Of a stretch of 64,000 nucleotides of DNA, positions 18,298 to 27,045 are shown in pieces. A program made the position numbers and the translations under genes. The notes below the pieces were generated by a model. That model was not told the origin of the DNA. It saw nothing but the letters and a program-made list of their open reading frames with translations, and ran no database searches. The stretch is taken from the NCBI RefSeq assembly GCF_902499175.1, contig NZ_CABVQC010000015.1:62001-126000 (forward strand). The letters run 5' to 3'. Position 1 is the stretch's first letter. Each line of letters opens with the position of its first letter. Source of the DNA: Burkholderia aenigmatica (GTDB lineage Bacteria; Pseudomonadota; Gammaproteobacteria; Burkholderiales; Burkholderiaceae).

Positions 18298-19706
18298 GAG
18301 GCCTCCGGGTTGGATCGCGGCCGATCTTGTGCGACACCGGCCGTTTCGTGCATTGGGTGTGTCCCTTGGCGGCCTGGCGTGGCGCGAGCGGCTGCAACTG
18401 CGCTTGCGCTGGCGTGTTGCGGCAGGCCGAACAGCGTGCGCAGGTACGGCGTCAGGAAGCGGCCGTGCGGATCCATCCGTTCGCGCAGTGCGAGGAAATC
18501 GTCCCAGTGCGGATAGCAAGCCGCCAGCTCGCCGGCCTTCATCGCATGCACCTTGCCCCAGTGCGGCCGCCCGCCGTGATTGCGGCAGATGGCCTGCACG
18601 CCCGAGAAGTACGCGTCGAACGGCATCCCGCGATACTGGTGCACCGAGATGCGCACGCTGTCGCGACCGTAGTCGGGGCTCAGCCAGATGTCGTCGCCGC
18701 GCACCCAGCGGTATTCGATCGGGAACATCAGCGGGAAGCTGCGGCGCGAGATGAACGCACGGATTTCGCGCAGCGCATCGGCGCCGCGTTCGGCCGGCAC
18801 CGACCATTCCATTTCGTTGAAGCGCACGCGGCGCGCCGTCGACAGCATCGCGTAGCTCGCATCGACGTGCCGGCCGGCCGACACGGTCGATGCGCACAGC
18901 CGGCTCAGCGCCGGGCACAGCGACGGCACGCGCCGGCCGAGCCCGCACAGCGCGCCGAACACCGTGTTCTCGAGGAACGACTCGGACGCACGGCTCGCCC
19001 AGTGCACGGCGTCGGCCGGCTCGTCGGTCATGTTCCAGGCCTTGGTCAGCACGGTATCCGTGTGCGGGAACCAGAAGAACTCGAACGACCGGTGCTTCGC
19101 GATCAGCGTGCCCGCTTGCGCGAGGCAGTCGTCAAGACGCATCGCGCCGCGTTCGAGGCGCAGCTTGAATGCGGGCACGAGGCGCAGGCCGATCTCGGTC
19201 AGCACGCCGAGCGCGCCGAGCCCGATCCGGCCGCCCGCGAACAGGTCGGGATGCGTGTCGGCGCTCGCACGGATCTCGCTGCCGTCCGCACACATGAAGG
19301 TCAGGCTGTCGATCTGCGTCGACAGGTTGCCGAGCGTGATGCCGGTGCCGTGCGTGCCGGTGCTGGTCGCGCCGGCGATCGACTGCACGTTGATGTCGCC
19401 GAGGTTCTCCATCGCGAGGCCGTGCGCGGCGAGCGCCGGGCCCAGCGCCCACAGCCGCGTGCCGGCATGCACGCGCGCGACGCGCCGGTCGCGGTCGACG
19501 TCGATCACGCCCTGCATCGCGTCGAGCGACAGGATCACGTCGTCGGTCTGCACGAGCGGCGAGAACGAATGACCGGCGCCGGCCGCGCGCACGGTGGCGC
19601 CGGCGGCCGCCGCGCCGCGCAGCACCGCCGCGAGTGCGGTGCGCGACGCAGGCGTCGACACGGTTGCATCAGGACTGCAGACATATCCCGACCAGTTGCG
19701 CCACAT
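18294..19706 (-). CDS. FAD-linked oxidoreductase of the aldonolactone oxidase (gulonolactone/arabinonolactone oxidase) family
   Basis: 470 residues. An N-terminal PCMH-type FAD-binding domain has AGAGHSFSP with His46, the residue that is covalently attached to FAD in AldO and gulonolactone oxidase. The loop SIAGATSTGTHGTG follows, and a C-terminal ALO domain carries the conserved RPHWGKVH motif. It should oxidise an alditol or aldonolactone using oxygen. The MWRNWSGYV start (19706) is the typical N-terminus of the family. It overlaps the MFS gene by 4 bases and follows the PLP enzyme by 74. A pairing with a PLP amino-acid enzyme is not a textbook pathway, so the substrate is open. Confidence 0.88.
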   Translation of the reverse strand: MWRNWSGYVCSPDATVSTPASRTALAAVLRGAAAAGATVRAAGAGHSFSPLVQTDDVILSLDAMQGVIDVDRDRRVARVHAGTRLWALGPALAAHGLAMENLGDINVQSIAGATSTGTHGTGITLGNLSTQIDSLTFMCADGSEIRASADTHPDLFAGGRIGLGALGVLTEIGLRLVPAFKLRLERGAMRLDDCLAQAGTLIAKHRSFEFFWFPHTDTVLTKAWNMTDEPADAVHWASRASESFLENTVFGALCGLGRRVPSLCPALSRLCASTVSAGRHVDASYAMLSTARRVRFNEMEWSVPAERGADALREIRAFISRRSFPLMFPIEYRWVRGDDIWLSPDYGRDSVRISVHQYRGMPFDAYFSGVQAICRNHGGRPHWGKVHAMKAGELAACYPHWDDFLALRERMDPHGRFLTPYLRTLFGLPQHASASAVAAARATPGRQGTHPMHETAGVAQDRPRSNPEAS

Positions 19707-19780
19707 GGCATTGTCTCCGTGGTTGTCGTTTGAATGGGATGAACGGGGTGATCGTTTTGAACGACGGGCCGTGCGGCCCG

Positions 19781-21007
19781 CTAGAAGAAGCTCTTGCCTT
19801 CGCCGCGATAGGTGGGCGCCTCGCCGACCACGCGGCCGCCGCGGATCAGCAGCAGCGTGTTGAAGCGTTCGCACAGTTCGCCGGCCTTCGCGTGGCGGAA
19901 CAGGATCGGCTCGCCGATCGCCGGTGCGACGCCGCGCGGCACGCGCACGGGCGTTTGCACCTCGCCCGCGCCTTCGTTGTCGATCAGCGTGCAGCCGGCC
20001 GGCAGCCACGGCCGCGGCAGGCGGCTCTTGCCGGCCGGGCCCGATGCGATATAGCCGCCGCCCGAGCAGGTCACGATGCCCGGCTGCGGAATCCGCACGA
20101 CCGGCAGCGCGAAGCCAGCGGCCGGCTGCGCATGAAACGCCGCGTAGTGATCGAACAACGCCGGTGCGTAGAGGCCGGAGCCGGCCGCGAGCTCGGTGAC
20201 CGATGCGTCGCCGAGCGTGCTCTCGAAACTGCCGGTGCCGCCGCCGTTCACGAAGCGCAACGTATGGCCCGCCGCCGCGAGCGCCTGCACGGCCGCCTGG
20301 CGGCGCGCGTTGATCTCGCGCGCCGAGCGGCGCTTCAGGTGACGCACCAGCGCGTTGCGCGCACCGCTGCCCGGCTCCGTGTCGGCCACGCCGGCGATCT
20401 GCCCTTCATAGCCCATCAGCCCGTCGAGCCGTACGTGCTGCCGTTCGCCGATATGGTTCGCGAGCGAGAGGGCGCCGGCCGCATCGCGCACCGGTGAGCG
20501 GTACATGCCGAAGTACAGGCCCGGATACGCGGACGACATGTCGAGATCGATCGCGAGCTGGATCGTCACGCGTGCCTCGTGTGCGAGGCGGTCGATCGCG
20601 TCGACCTGCGCGATGGCGTCGACCATCAGCGTGATCGAGCGGCCGCGCCTGAGCTGCGCGGCCACCGCGCGCAGGTCGTCGGGCTCGACGGTCGGATACG
20701 CGACGACGATGTCGTCGAACCCGCCGTCCGCGAGCCACGCGGCTTCCGCGGCCGAATAGCACAGCAGCCCCTGCATGAACGGGCCGGCAGCGAGCACCGC
20801 GCCGATCAGGTCGCGCGAGCGCACCGACTTCGTCGCGAGCCGGATCGGCAGGCCGCGTGCGCGGCGCTTCAGATCGGCGAGGTTCGCGTCGAGGCAGTCG
20901 AGATCGACGAATGCGGCGGGCAGCCGGTGGCCCGCGAGCGCGTCGCGATAGGTCGGATAGTCGTGAACGGCGGCGGGGGCGCGATGCGGCAGGTCTGCAC
21001 GGCTCAT
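19781..21007 (-). CDS. PLP-dependent amino acid deaminase / D-threonine aldolase-like protein (alanine racemase fold)
   Basis: 408 residues. The N-terminal alanine-racemase-type barrel contains the expected Schiff-base Lys60 in RLATKSVRS, and the C-terminal domain is of the D-serine dehydratase-like type, with a possible metal pair His and Cys in LFRHAKAGELC. Such enzymes cleave or deaminate D-threonine, D-serine or 3-hydroxy amino acids. The ATG at 21007 is preferred; longer frames add an arginine-rich leader. It is first in a minus-strand operon with an aldonolactone-oxidase-like protein and an MFS carrier, a grouping that hints at catabolism of a hydroxylated D-amino acid or amino-sugar acid, which is inference. 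Confidence 0.8.
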   Translation of the reverse strand: MSRADLPHRAPAAVHDYPTYRDALAGHRLPAAFVDLDCLDANLADLKRRARGLPIRLATKSVRSRDLIGAVLAAGPFMQGLLCYSAAEAAWLADGGFDDIVVAYPTVEPDDLRAVAAQLRRGRSITLMVDAIAQVDAIDRLAHEARVTIQLAIDLDMSSAYPGLYFGMYRSPVRDAAGALSLANHIGERQHVRLDGLMGYEGQIAGVADTEPGSGARNALVRHLKRRSAREINARRQAAVQALAAAGHTLRFVNGGGTGSFESTLGDASVTELAAGSGLYAPALFDHYAAFHAQPAAGFALPVVRIPQPGIVTCSGGGYIASGPAGKSRLPRPWLPAGCTLIDNEGAGEVQTPVRVPRGVAPAIGEPILFRHAKAGELCERFNTLLLIRGGRVVGEAPTYRGEGKSFF

Positions 21008-21437
21008 GGAACGGGCTCGGCTGGGTGGGGTGTGCGTCGCGCCGACCGTTCGGCGCGTGTCGGAAATCAGCATAGGGCGGGTCAAAATGACGACCAAGCG
21101 CTGAGCGGGTCGTTCGACGGGTCTGATCCGGCCATCCGTATCGGCCACGCGCGTGCACGGCGGTCGTGCGCCGCGCCGCTGGATTGCTGCTTGCTTGGTG
21201 TTGCGGTGCCCACGCCACGTGCAGGCCCGAACCGCCGCTGGACGGGCATGGCGCGCGACATCGCGCGGTTGGCCGGGCGACAACGAAATGCGTTTCAAAC
21301 GTTTTGCCGGACGTGGCCGATGCGAGCAGGTTTAGTGCGTGCGTTCTAGCGCCGCTTTTGACTGCATGCCGGATTCGACCTAGAACCTACTCGCGGATGC
21401 AGCGGCGAAGAACGGCATGACGTGACGAGGAGGCGAC
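21008..21437. other. Divergent intergenic region, no gene seen
   Basis: About 430 bases between the start of the PLP enzyme gene (minus) and the chaperone-like gene (plus). Small frames here have the wrong codon bias. I see no clear promoter, hairpin or repeat. Confidence 0.5.
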
Positions 21438-22151
21438 GTGAAGAAGAACAGGGCACTCTGGCGGCGCACGGGCGCGATCGCGGCGATCGGCGTGGCCGTC
21501 GTTGCAATCTGGCGATATGAAGCGGCGACACCGGCGCAAGCCGCGTCATCCGGCACACCGGCCGCGATGGCGAGCACGCAGTCCGTCGCGGCCGATACGT
21601 TCGGCACCGGCGCCGCGTTGCCCGGCCCCGAGGAGCGGCGGCTCGACGTCGACGCGCTGCGCCGTAGCCTTGGCGGGCGCCCCGACGCGGATGCCGAAGT
21701 GAAACGCATCGTCGCGTTCGCGCGCTTTCGCGATGAGGTTGCCGCGTATGGGGATCGCCGCAACAGCATGCCGCAAGCCGGGCGCACCGCGCTCGCGCGC
21801 AGGATTCTCGACGAACTGCCCGACCATGTCGCGCGCAACGAGATCGTGCCCGTGCAGGCCGAAGCGCTGAGCGCGGCGCTGCTGACCGATACCGAAGCCG
21901 ATCCCGCGACGCGCAGTGCGGCGATCCGGTCGATGCGCGCGCAATGGGACGCGTATGCGCAGCAGACGGTCGGCCCGTCGCCGGCGCAAGACCCGCGCTA
22001 TCTCTCGTACGAACAGCAAAGCCGCGACGTCGTCCGGCAGGTTCAGGCGAGCATTCCCGATCCCGACCAGCAACAAGCCGTCATCGCGCAGCGCCTGCAG
22101 GCTTTGCGCGTCCAGCTGTTCGACGGCGCTTCACCGTCCGGCGTGCACTGA
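21438..22151 (+). CDS. Short lipase-chaperone (Lif)/PlcR-like membrane-anchored accessory protein
   Basis: 237 residues beginning at a GTG codon with an excellent GAGGAGG site at 21427-21433. A basic N-terminus and one hydrophobic helix (about residues 9-26) would anchor it in the inner membrane with the rest in the periplasm. The remainder is largely helical with features of lipase foldases: LDVDALRRSLGGRPDADAEVKRIVAFARFRDEVAAY, a central arginine-rich helix and C-terminal QQAVIAQRLQALRVQLFDG. It lacks the RxxFDY motif and is about 100 residues shorter than true Lif proteins, more like PlcR, which assists a secreted phospholipase. The next gene, 66 bases on, encodes a secreted esterase, its likely client. 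Confidence 0.6.
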   Translation: MKKNRALWRRTGAIAAIGVAVVAIWRYEAATPAQAASSGTPAAMASTQSVAADTFGTGAALPGPEERRLDVDALRRSLGGRPDADAEVKRIVAFARFRDEVAAYGDRRNSMPQAGRTALARRILDELPDHVARNEIVPVQAEALSAALLTDTEADPATRSAAIRSMRAQWDAYAQQTVGPSPAQDPRYLSYEQQSRDVVRQVQASIPDPDQQQAVIAQRLQALRVQLFDGASPSGVH

Positions 22152-22217
22152 GCGCCGAATCCGCGACGCCGGGACGGAGCCCGGCGGCCGCGTCATGTCC
22201 ATCGACAAGGAGGGGAG

Positions 22218-23594
22218 ATGTCCACAGCACGATGCCTGCTGCGCGCGGCCGTTGCCACGCTGCTCGGTTGCGCGGCACTGAACGGCCACGCGGCCGATAC
22301 GACGATGCCGGATCCGTCGATTCCCTATTATTCGTGGTACGAAGTGACGTTACCGGAGAGCACCGGTGCATCGTGCGGCAACGGCACGCCGATGCGCTTC
22401 TACATCAATCGCGCGCAGTCGGACAACCTGCTGTACATGATGGAACCGGGCGGCGCGTGCTGGGACTACGGCACCTGCACGCAGACGTCGACCGGCGCCG
22501 AGGCCGGCCTCGGCGGCTTCAACCCGGATGGCATCCCGCACAACTACATGAACGGCACCGCGAACGAGAGCCTGCTGTCGTCGTTCCTGTCGCCGCTGCT
22601 CACGCGCATGGATCTCGCGCACATCCTCGTCGGCGAACCGAAGGTCGAGACGCAGCAGTGGACACAGGTTTTCGTGCCCTATTGCACCGGGGATATCCAC
22701 ATGGGCAGCGCGGTGCGCAACTACACGTCGCCGAGCGGCGACTGGCGGCTGCAGCACTACAGCGGGCTGAAGAACATCCAGGCCGTCGCGCAGTGGTTGA
22801 CGTCGCACGGCTTCGGCAAGCCGAACCGGCTGCTCGTGTACGGGATGAGCGCGGGCGGCTACGGCACGCTCGCGAATTACGCGACGCTGCGTAACACGCT
22901 GCAGCCGCAGGCGCATAGTTCGCTGCTCGACGACGCCGGCACGGTCTTCAACACGCCGTTCGATGCGGACGCGGCCACCCATCCGTCGGTCGGCCTGTAC
23001 GACCGGGTACGCACCGAATGGGGGATGACGGGCCCCGACGGGATGATTACCGTGAACAGCCGGCTGACCAGCCATTTCGATCCGGGCAACATGGGCAGCG
23101 CGTACGCGGCGCTGTCTGCGACGTATCCGCACGATCGCTTCGGTTTCTCGAGCTACCAGCGCGACAAGATCATCGCCGCGTATCACTATCGCGCGTTCGT
23201 GCCGGCCGTGATCGCGGCGCCCGACGACACGACCAAGGATGCGCTGTCGCTCACGATGTTCGACCAGGAGCTGGACGGGCTGAAGCAGACGCTGAACCCG
23301 CTGCCGAACTTCGGCTACTTCATGCCGTGGGCGCGCAACGACTTCATCGACAACCATCAGGTGACGGCGGTCAGCTTTACCGGGTCGGGGATCCACGAGA
23401 ACGGCATCGACGCGGATATCGGCACGTTCGTCGACAACCTGCTGAACCAGCAGGACCCGGCCGATACGCCGGTGATGAAGGCGTTCCGCACGCAGCAGTG
23501 GTCGGATTTCACGTTCTCGACGTTTCTGGCGTGGATTGACAGCGTGTTCAACCTGACCGGTGAGGCGGGGCCGATCTCGGGGCACAGGGCGTGA
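22218..23594 (+). CDS. Secreted pectinacetylesterase/Notum-family hydrolase
   Basis: 458 residues with a signal peptide ending near GHA|ADT. NLLYMMEPGGACWDYGTC is the oxyanion/GGxCW block of the PAE family, YGMSAGGYG carries the probable nucleophile Ser211, and a late SFTGSGIHENG block offers the catalytic His. Several cysteines (for example in CGNG, CWDYGTC and PYCTG) suggest disulfides in an exported protein. An AAGGAGGGGAG site precedes the ATG. The family includes esterases acting on polysaccharide acetyl groups and related ester bonds. The upstream chaperone-like gene suggests periplasmic folding before type II secretion. Substrate not predictable. Confidence 0.78.
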   Translation: MSTARCLLRAAVATLLGCAALNGHAADTTMPDPSIPYYSWYEVTLPESTGASCGNGTPMRFYINRAQSDNLLYMMEPGGACWDYGTCTQTSTGAEAGLGGFNPDGIPHNYMNGTANESLLSSFLSPLLTRMDLAHILVGEPKVETQQWTQVFVPYCTGDIHMGSAVRNYTSPSGDWRLQHYSGLKNIQAVAQWLTSHGFGKPNRLLVYGMSAGGYGTLANYATLRNTLQPQAHSSLLDDAGTVFNTPFDADAATHPSVGLYDRVRTEWGMTGPDGMITVNSRLTSHFDPGNMGSAYAALSATYPHDRFGFSSYQRDKIIAAYHYRAFVPAVIAAPDDTTKDALSLTMFDQELDGLKQTLNPLPNFGYFMPWARNDFIDNHQVTAVSFTGSGIHENGIDADIGTFVDNLLNQQDPADTPVMKAFRTQQWSDFTFSTFLAWIDSVFNLTGEAGPISGHRA

Positions 23595-23702
23595 GGGGGC
23601 GGTTCGCGTGAGCGGGTGGCCGCGACGCAGCGCGGCGGCCGGGTGTCGTGGCCGCCTGCCTGCGTCGATGCGTGGCCGTGCGTCGCGTGATCGCGTCCGG
23701 CG

Positions 23703-24026
23703 TTACGGCTTCACTACCGCCACCGCCGGCGCACCCGCCTCCACGCCCGGCACACCGTTCGACCCGTAGGCCGCTTCGGCGCTCTTGTGCTCGGCGAGCC
23801 GCTTGGCAGCCAGACGCTCCTGCGCGGCGACGATGTCGCCCGGATAGTTGTCGCCGTCGCCGGCGGTCGGCTCATAGCCGACCGACTCGAGATCGAACAG
23901 CTCCTGGCGCACCTGTGCACGAGTGAGCGTCGAGTGCGACGACTGCGCGTACGAGACAGTCGGTGCGGCGAGAAGAGCGGTGGCGGTAGCGGCAACGGTG
24001 GCGATGGTGACGATGATGGATTTCAC
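23703..24026 (-). CDS. DUF4148 small exported protein, copy A
   Basis: 107 residues starting at GTG (24026), with GAGGA just upstream. The signal peptide (MKSIIVTIATVAATATALLA...) is cleaved near SYA|QSS. The mature part is the DUF4148 motif: LTRAQVRQELFDLESVGYEP, a GDGDNYPGDI segment, then AAQERLAAKRLAE. These are abundant, small periplasmic proteins of Burkholderiales with no known function. It differs from copy B at about 16 of 107 residues, mostly near the C-terminus. It converges on the esterase gene. Confidence 0.88.
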   Translation of the reverse strand: MKSIIVTIATVAATATALLAAPTVSYAQSSHSTLTRAQVRQELFDLESVGYEPTAGDGDNYPGDIVAAQERLAAKRLAEHKSAEAAYGSNGVPGVEAGAPAVAVVKP

Positions 24027-24138
24027 GATTTCCTCAGACGGTTTCGTTGCGGTTCGGCGTGTTTGCTGGCTGAACCGACGAGACAAGTTTAGGAACCCGG
24101 AACGGCCGGATAAACGGCGATTCCTGACCAGCTGTGTT
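23703..24138. repeat. Direct repeat copy A (DUF4148 gene plus about 110 bases upstream)
   Basis: This 436-base stretch closely matches 25521-25959 in the same orientation. Identity covers the coding region and continues upstream, including GATTTCCTCAGACGG and GTTGCGGTTCGGCG directly before the start codon and the blocks CCGGAACGGCCGGAT and CGGCGATTCCTG further out. Confidence 0.85.
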
Positions 24139-24297
24139 CCTGAATACGTGAGAGTGGTGACGCGCGATGTCCGGGGTGGCCGGTTGTTGCCTGGTGTTTT
24201 AGCGCGGAATGCCGATCGATGAGGGGCGCGCAGCCATTCCGTCAGGCTGGCTACGCATTCGATGTTCGGCGGGCGGACGCATGCCCGCCCGGCACGA

Positions 24298-25413
24298 TTA
24301 ATCGTCGAAGCGCGGGAATGCCCGCTGGCGCTTCAGGTCCTTCAGCCAGTCCTTGACGTTGGCCGGATCGTCGAACTCGCGCAGCGTGAGGTTCAGGTCG
24401 TGGATGCCGCGCTGAGTGCCCGCGATGTCGCGCGTGAGCATGCGCATGATGGTATCGGGCGCGACCTTGACGGACGGCGCAATCCCGTAACTCCGCCGGA
24501 ATCCGGTCTCGACGTCCTGGATCTCCTGATCCAGCTCGCGGAGCTGATCTTCCAGGATGCCGTTGTAGCGCGCGAGCCGATCTTCGCCGAGGCCGTTGAT
24601 CGCGTGCCGGTCGATCTGTTCGATCTCCAGTTGCAGCTCCAGCAGTTGCAGGAGCTTGCCGTTCGCATAAGCGTGGTTGACCCGCTGCATCAGCACGGTC
24701 TTGCGTTCCTGTTCCTGGGGATCGGTCTCGCGATCGGGGTGCAGCGCGCTCGCCAGCTTGCGATAGACCTCGCGGATCGACCGGCTCGCTTCGGCCTGCT
24801 CGGCTTCACGCTTCGCCAGCGCGGCCGATTGCCGGGGTGCTTTCTTGCGCTTGGCGCGCTGGGCCTCGCGGGCTGCGTGCTCGGCCATGTCCCGCTCGAA
24901 CTGTTCGTCCAGTTCGGCCTGCATGCGCGCTATGAGTTCTTCGGGCGACAGCGAATCGAGATCGTCTGCCGCTGTCACGCCGGGCGTCGATTCCGATTCC
25001 GCCTGCGGTTCCGGCTCGTCCGCTGCGTTGCCGTCGTGCTCGGCCGCGCTGTGCCGGTCGTGGATGGCCTTCAACTGAGCATCGTCGCTGAAGTCGAGCA
25101 AGTCGCGAGCCATGTTGGCAATCATCCCGGAAAGGGTACGCTGCTCGGCCTTGCTCAATCCCTTCTGCAGGTATGCGTCGTCGAGCTGATTGAGCAACCG
25201 GATCCGCAGCGCGGTCGACGTCTGTTCGAGCGGCAACAGCTCGTCGACGAATTTCTTCTGGAAGACCGGCATCACGGCTTCCCACGCGCCGAGACGCTCG
25301 CGCCGCTTCTCGATCTGCTGGACGAGCGCATTGAACGCTTTCTGGGCTTTCGACAGGCTGGCTGTCTCGTGGCCGGGCGCGATGGCGACCGCTGTTCCGC
25401 GACGTGCGGTCAT
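24298..25413 (-). CDS. J-domain protein with long helical flanks
   Basis: 371 residues. A J-domain-like segment at about 211-275 contains YRKLASALHPDRETD, with the Hsp70-stimulating HPD at 225-227 on a basic helix. Ahead of it is an acidic, Glu/Ala/Gln-rich stretch (about 120-165) and a basic helix rich in Ala, Arg and Lys (about 175-210); behind it are predicted coiled coils (LELQLEIEQIDRH, LEDQLRELDQEIQDVE). There is no zinc finger or Gly/Phe region, so it is a class C-type J protein. It should recruit DnaK to an unknown client. It lies between two DUF4148 copies, with its own gaps of 271 and 107 bases. Confidence 0.78.
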   Translation of the reverse strand: MTARRGTAVAIAPGHETASLSKAQKAFNALVQQIEKRRERLGAWEAVMPVFQKKFVDELLPLEQTSTALRIRLLNQLDDAYLQKGLSKAEQRTLSGMIANMARDLLDFSDDAQLKAIHDRHSAAEHDGNAADEPEPQAESESTPGVTAADDLDSLSPEELIARMQAELDEQFERDMAEHAAREAQRAKRKKAPRQSAALAKREAEQAEASRSIREVYRKLASALHPDRETDPQEQERKTVLMQRVNHAYANGKLLQLLELQLEIEQIDRHAINGLGEDRLARYNGILEDQLRELDQEIQDVETGFRRSYGIAPSVKVAPDTIMRMLTRDIAGTQRGIHDLNLTLREFDDPANVKDWLKDLKRQRAFPRFDD

Positions 25414-25520
25414 GTGAATGTCCTCCGGCCGCGGCAGGACGCGCAGCAGGCCGGTATTCTAGCCGGATGTCCTGCGGGGTAGCCCGGATGGGCGTTCTCC
25501 CCGCAGCGACCGGCCGCGTG

Positions 25521-25844
25521 TCAGCGCTTCACCGTTGCGACCGCCGGCGCGCCCGAATACGTGCCCGGCGCGCCACTCGACCCGTAGGCCGCTTCCGTGT
25601 TCTTGCGTTCGGCGAGGCGTTTGGCGGCCAGGCGTTCCTGCGCGGCGACGATGTCGTCCGGATAGTTGCCGCCGTCGCCGGCCGCGGGGTCGTAGCCGAC
25701 CGATTCGAGATCGAACAGCTCCTGGCGTACCTGGGCGCGCGTGAGGGTCGAGTGCGACGACTGCGCGTACGACGCGGACGGTGCGGCGAGCAGAACGGTG
25801 GCGGTAGCGGCAACGGTGGCGATGGTGACGATGATGGATTTCAC
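25521..25844 (-). CDS. DUF4148 small exported protein, copy B
   Basis: 107 residues from a GTG at 25844 with the same GAGGA ribosome-binding context as copy A. The signal peptide is nearly identical, with cleavage near SYA|QSS; the mature chain reads LTRAQVRQELFDLESVGYDP, GDGGNYPDDI, AAQERLAAKRLAER and a variable Gly/Ala-rich tail ending ATVKR. The conserved upstream block implies that both copies keep the same promoter and respond to the same signals. Function unknown. Confidence 0.88.
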   Translation of the reverse strand: MKSIIVTIATVAATATVLLAAPSASYAQSSHSTLTRAQVRQELFDLESVGYDPAAGDGGNYPDDIVAAQERLAAKRLAERKNTEAAYGSSGAPGTYSGAPAVATVKR

Positions 25845-25959
25845 GATTTCCTCAGACGGTTTCGTTGCGGTTCGGCGCGATTGCGGCAGGCCGGACCGAT
25901 GGGGTAGGTTCAGGTGCCCGGAACGGCCGGATCCACGGCGATTCCTGGCGAGCTGTGTT
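25521..25959. repeat. Direct repeat copy B (DUF4148 gene plus upstream)
   Basis: Partner of 23703-24138 in the same orientation, about 1.8 kb away; the coding part and roughly 110 bases before the start are conserved, the latter with a few mismatches and small gaps. Confidence 0.85.
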
Positions 25960-25999
25960 GCAGAGTGCGCGAGCGTGTGCAACGCGCGCGCCGATGCGA

Positions 26000-26965
26000 T
26001 CAGGCATCGGCGATCGCCGCGATGGCCGTTCCCGCCTGCCCGGCGCCCGACGACCGCGGTGCGGCGAGCGACGGCAGCCTGAAGCGCGCGGCCGTCAGAT
26101 CGACGAATGCGCGGACCTTGCCGGGCAGGAATTCGCGGCCCGGATACACGAGCGAGACGGTGACGCTGTCGTTCACGATCCGGTAGTCGTCCAGCACGCG
26201 GGTCAGCGTGCCGATGCGCAGGTCGTTCGCGACCATGTACTCGGGCAGCAGCGCGACACCGCTGCCGGCCAGCGCGAGCTGACGCTGCATCAGTGTGCTG
26301 TTGACCGTGATCGGCGCGTCGAGCGCGATGGTGTCGATCGTGCCGTTCGGGCCGGCCCACCGGCAGGTGCGTGCACCGGTCGCGAGGCCGACGATTCGGT
26401 GCGCGGCCAGATCGACTGGCCGGCGCGGCGCGGCCGCGTCCAGCAGATAGGCGGGTGACGCGACGGCGACGAGCGGTGCATGGACCAGCGTGCGCGACAC
26501 GACGGAAACCGACGTGATCATCGTGTCGGCGACGATGCCGGCGTCGAATCCGCCGCCGAGCAGGTCGACTTCCGATTCGGTCAGTGTGATGTGCAGCGAC
26601 ACGTCCGGATGGCGCGACTGATAGTCGGCGAACAGGCCGGCGAGCTCCGGCGACATCACGCTGTGCAGCACGACGACGTTCAGGTCGCCCGCGATCCGGC
26701 TCGATTCCTGTGTGGCGCGCGATTCGATTTCGGCGAGGTCGCTCAGCAGCGCACGGCACGCTTCCGCGTAGCGGATCCCGATCCCGGTGAGCACCGTCTT
26801 GCGTGTCGAGCGTTGCAGCAGCTTGACGCCGAGGTGCGATTCGAGGTCGCCGACATAGCGCGTCACCAGCGACGGCGAAAGATTCAGCTGATGCGCTGCA
26901 TGAGAGAAATGGTGCGTGTCTGCAACCTTGAGAAAGACCCGCATCGCACTGAACAGATGATTCAC
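26000..26965 (-). CDS. LysR-family transcriptional regulator (CrgA/PecT-like)
   Basis: 321 residues with an N-terminal winged helix (SHAAHQLNLSPSLVTRYVGDLESHLGVKLLQRSTR, about 21-55). The wording MNHLFSAMRVFLKVADTHHFSHAA and LQRSTRKTVLTGIG is typical of the large CrgA/AaeR-like LysR branch. The effector domain follows from about residue 90. It has no divergent partner: upstream lies a small exported protein on the same strand 80 bases away. Target unknown. Confidence 0.88.
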   Translation of the reverse strand: MNHLFSAMRVFLKVADTHHFSHAAHQLNLSPSLVTRYVGDLESHLGVKLLQRSTRKTVLTGIGIRYAEACRALLSDLAEIESRATQESSRIAGDLNVVVLHSVMSPELAGLFADYQSRHPDVSLHITLTESEVDLLGGGFDAGIVADTMITSVSVVSRTLVHAPLVAVASPAYLLDAAAPRRPVDLAAHRIVGLATGARTCRWAGPNGTIDTIALDAPITVNSTLMQRQLALAGSGVALLPEYMVANDLRIGTLTRVLDDYRIVNDSVTVSLVYPGREFLPGKVRAFVDLTAARFRLPSLAAPRSSGAGQAGTAIAAIADA

Positions 26966-27045
26966 GTCGGTTTCCGGGGAGGCGTTGAAGGGAGAGGCGT
27001 GGCGTGCCGGCGGCGTCCGCAGCGGGCCGGATGACGCTCGCGGGT

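Noticed and set aside
15782-18397. Single 871-codon frame apparently fusing an arginine-rich protein to the porin
   Set aside because: The porin signal peptide begins at 16978, and the upstream part is out of frame with the real MFS gene; not a fusion.
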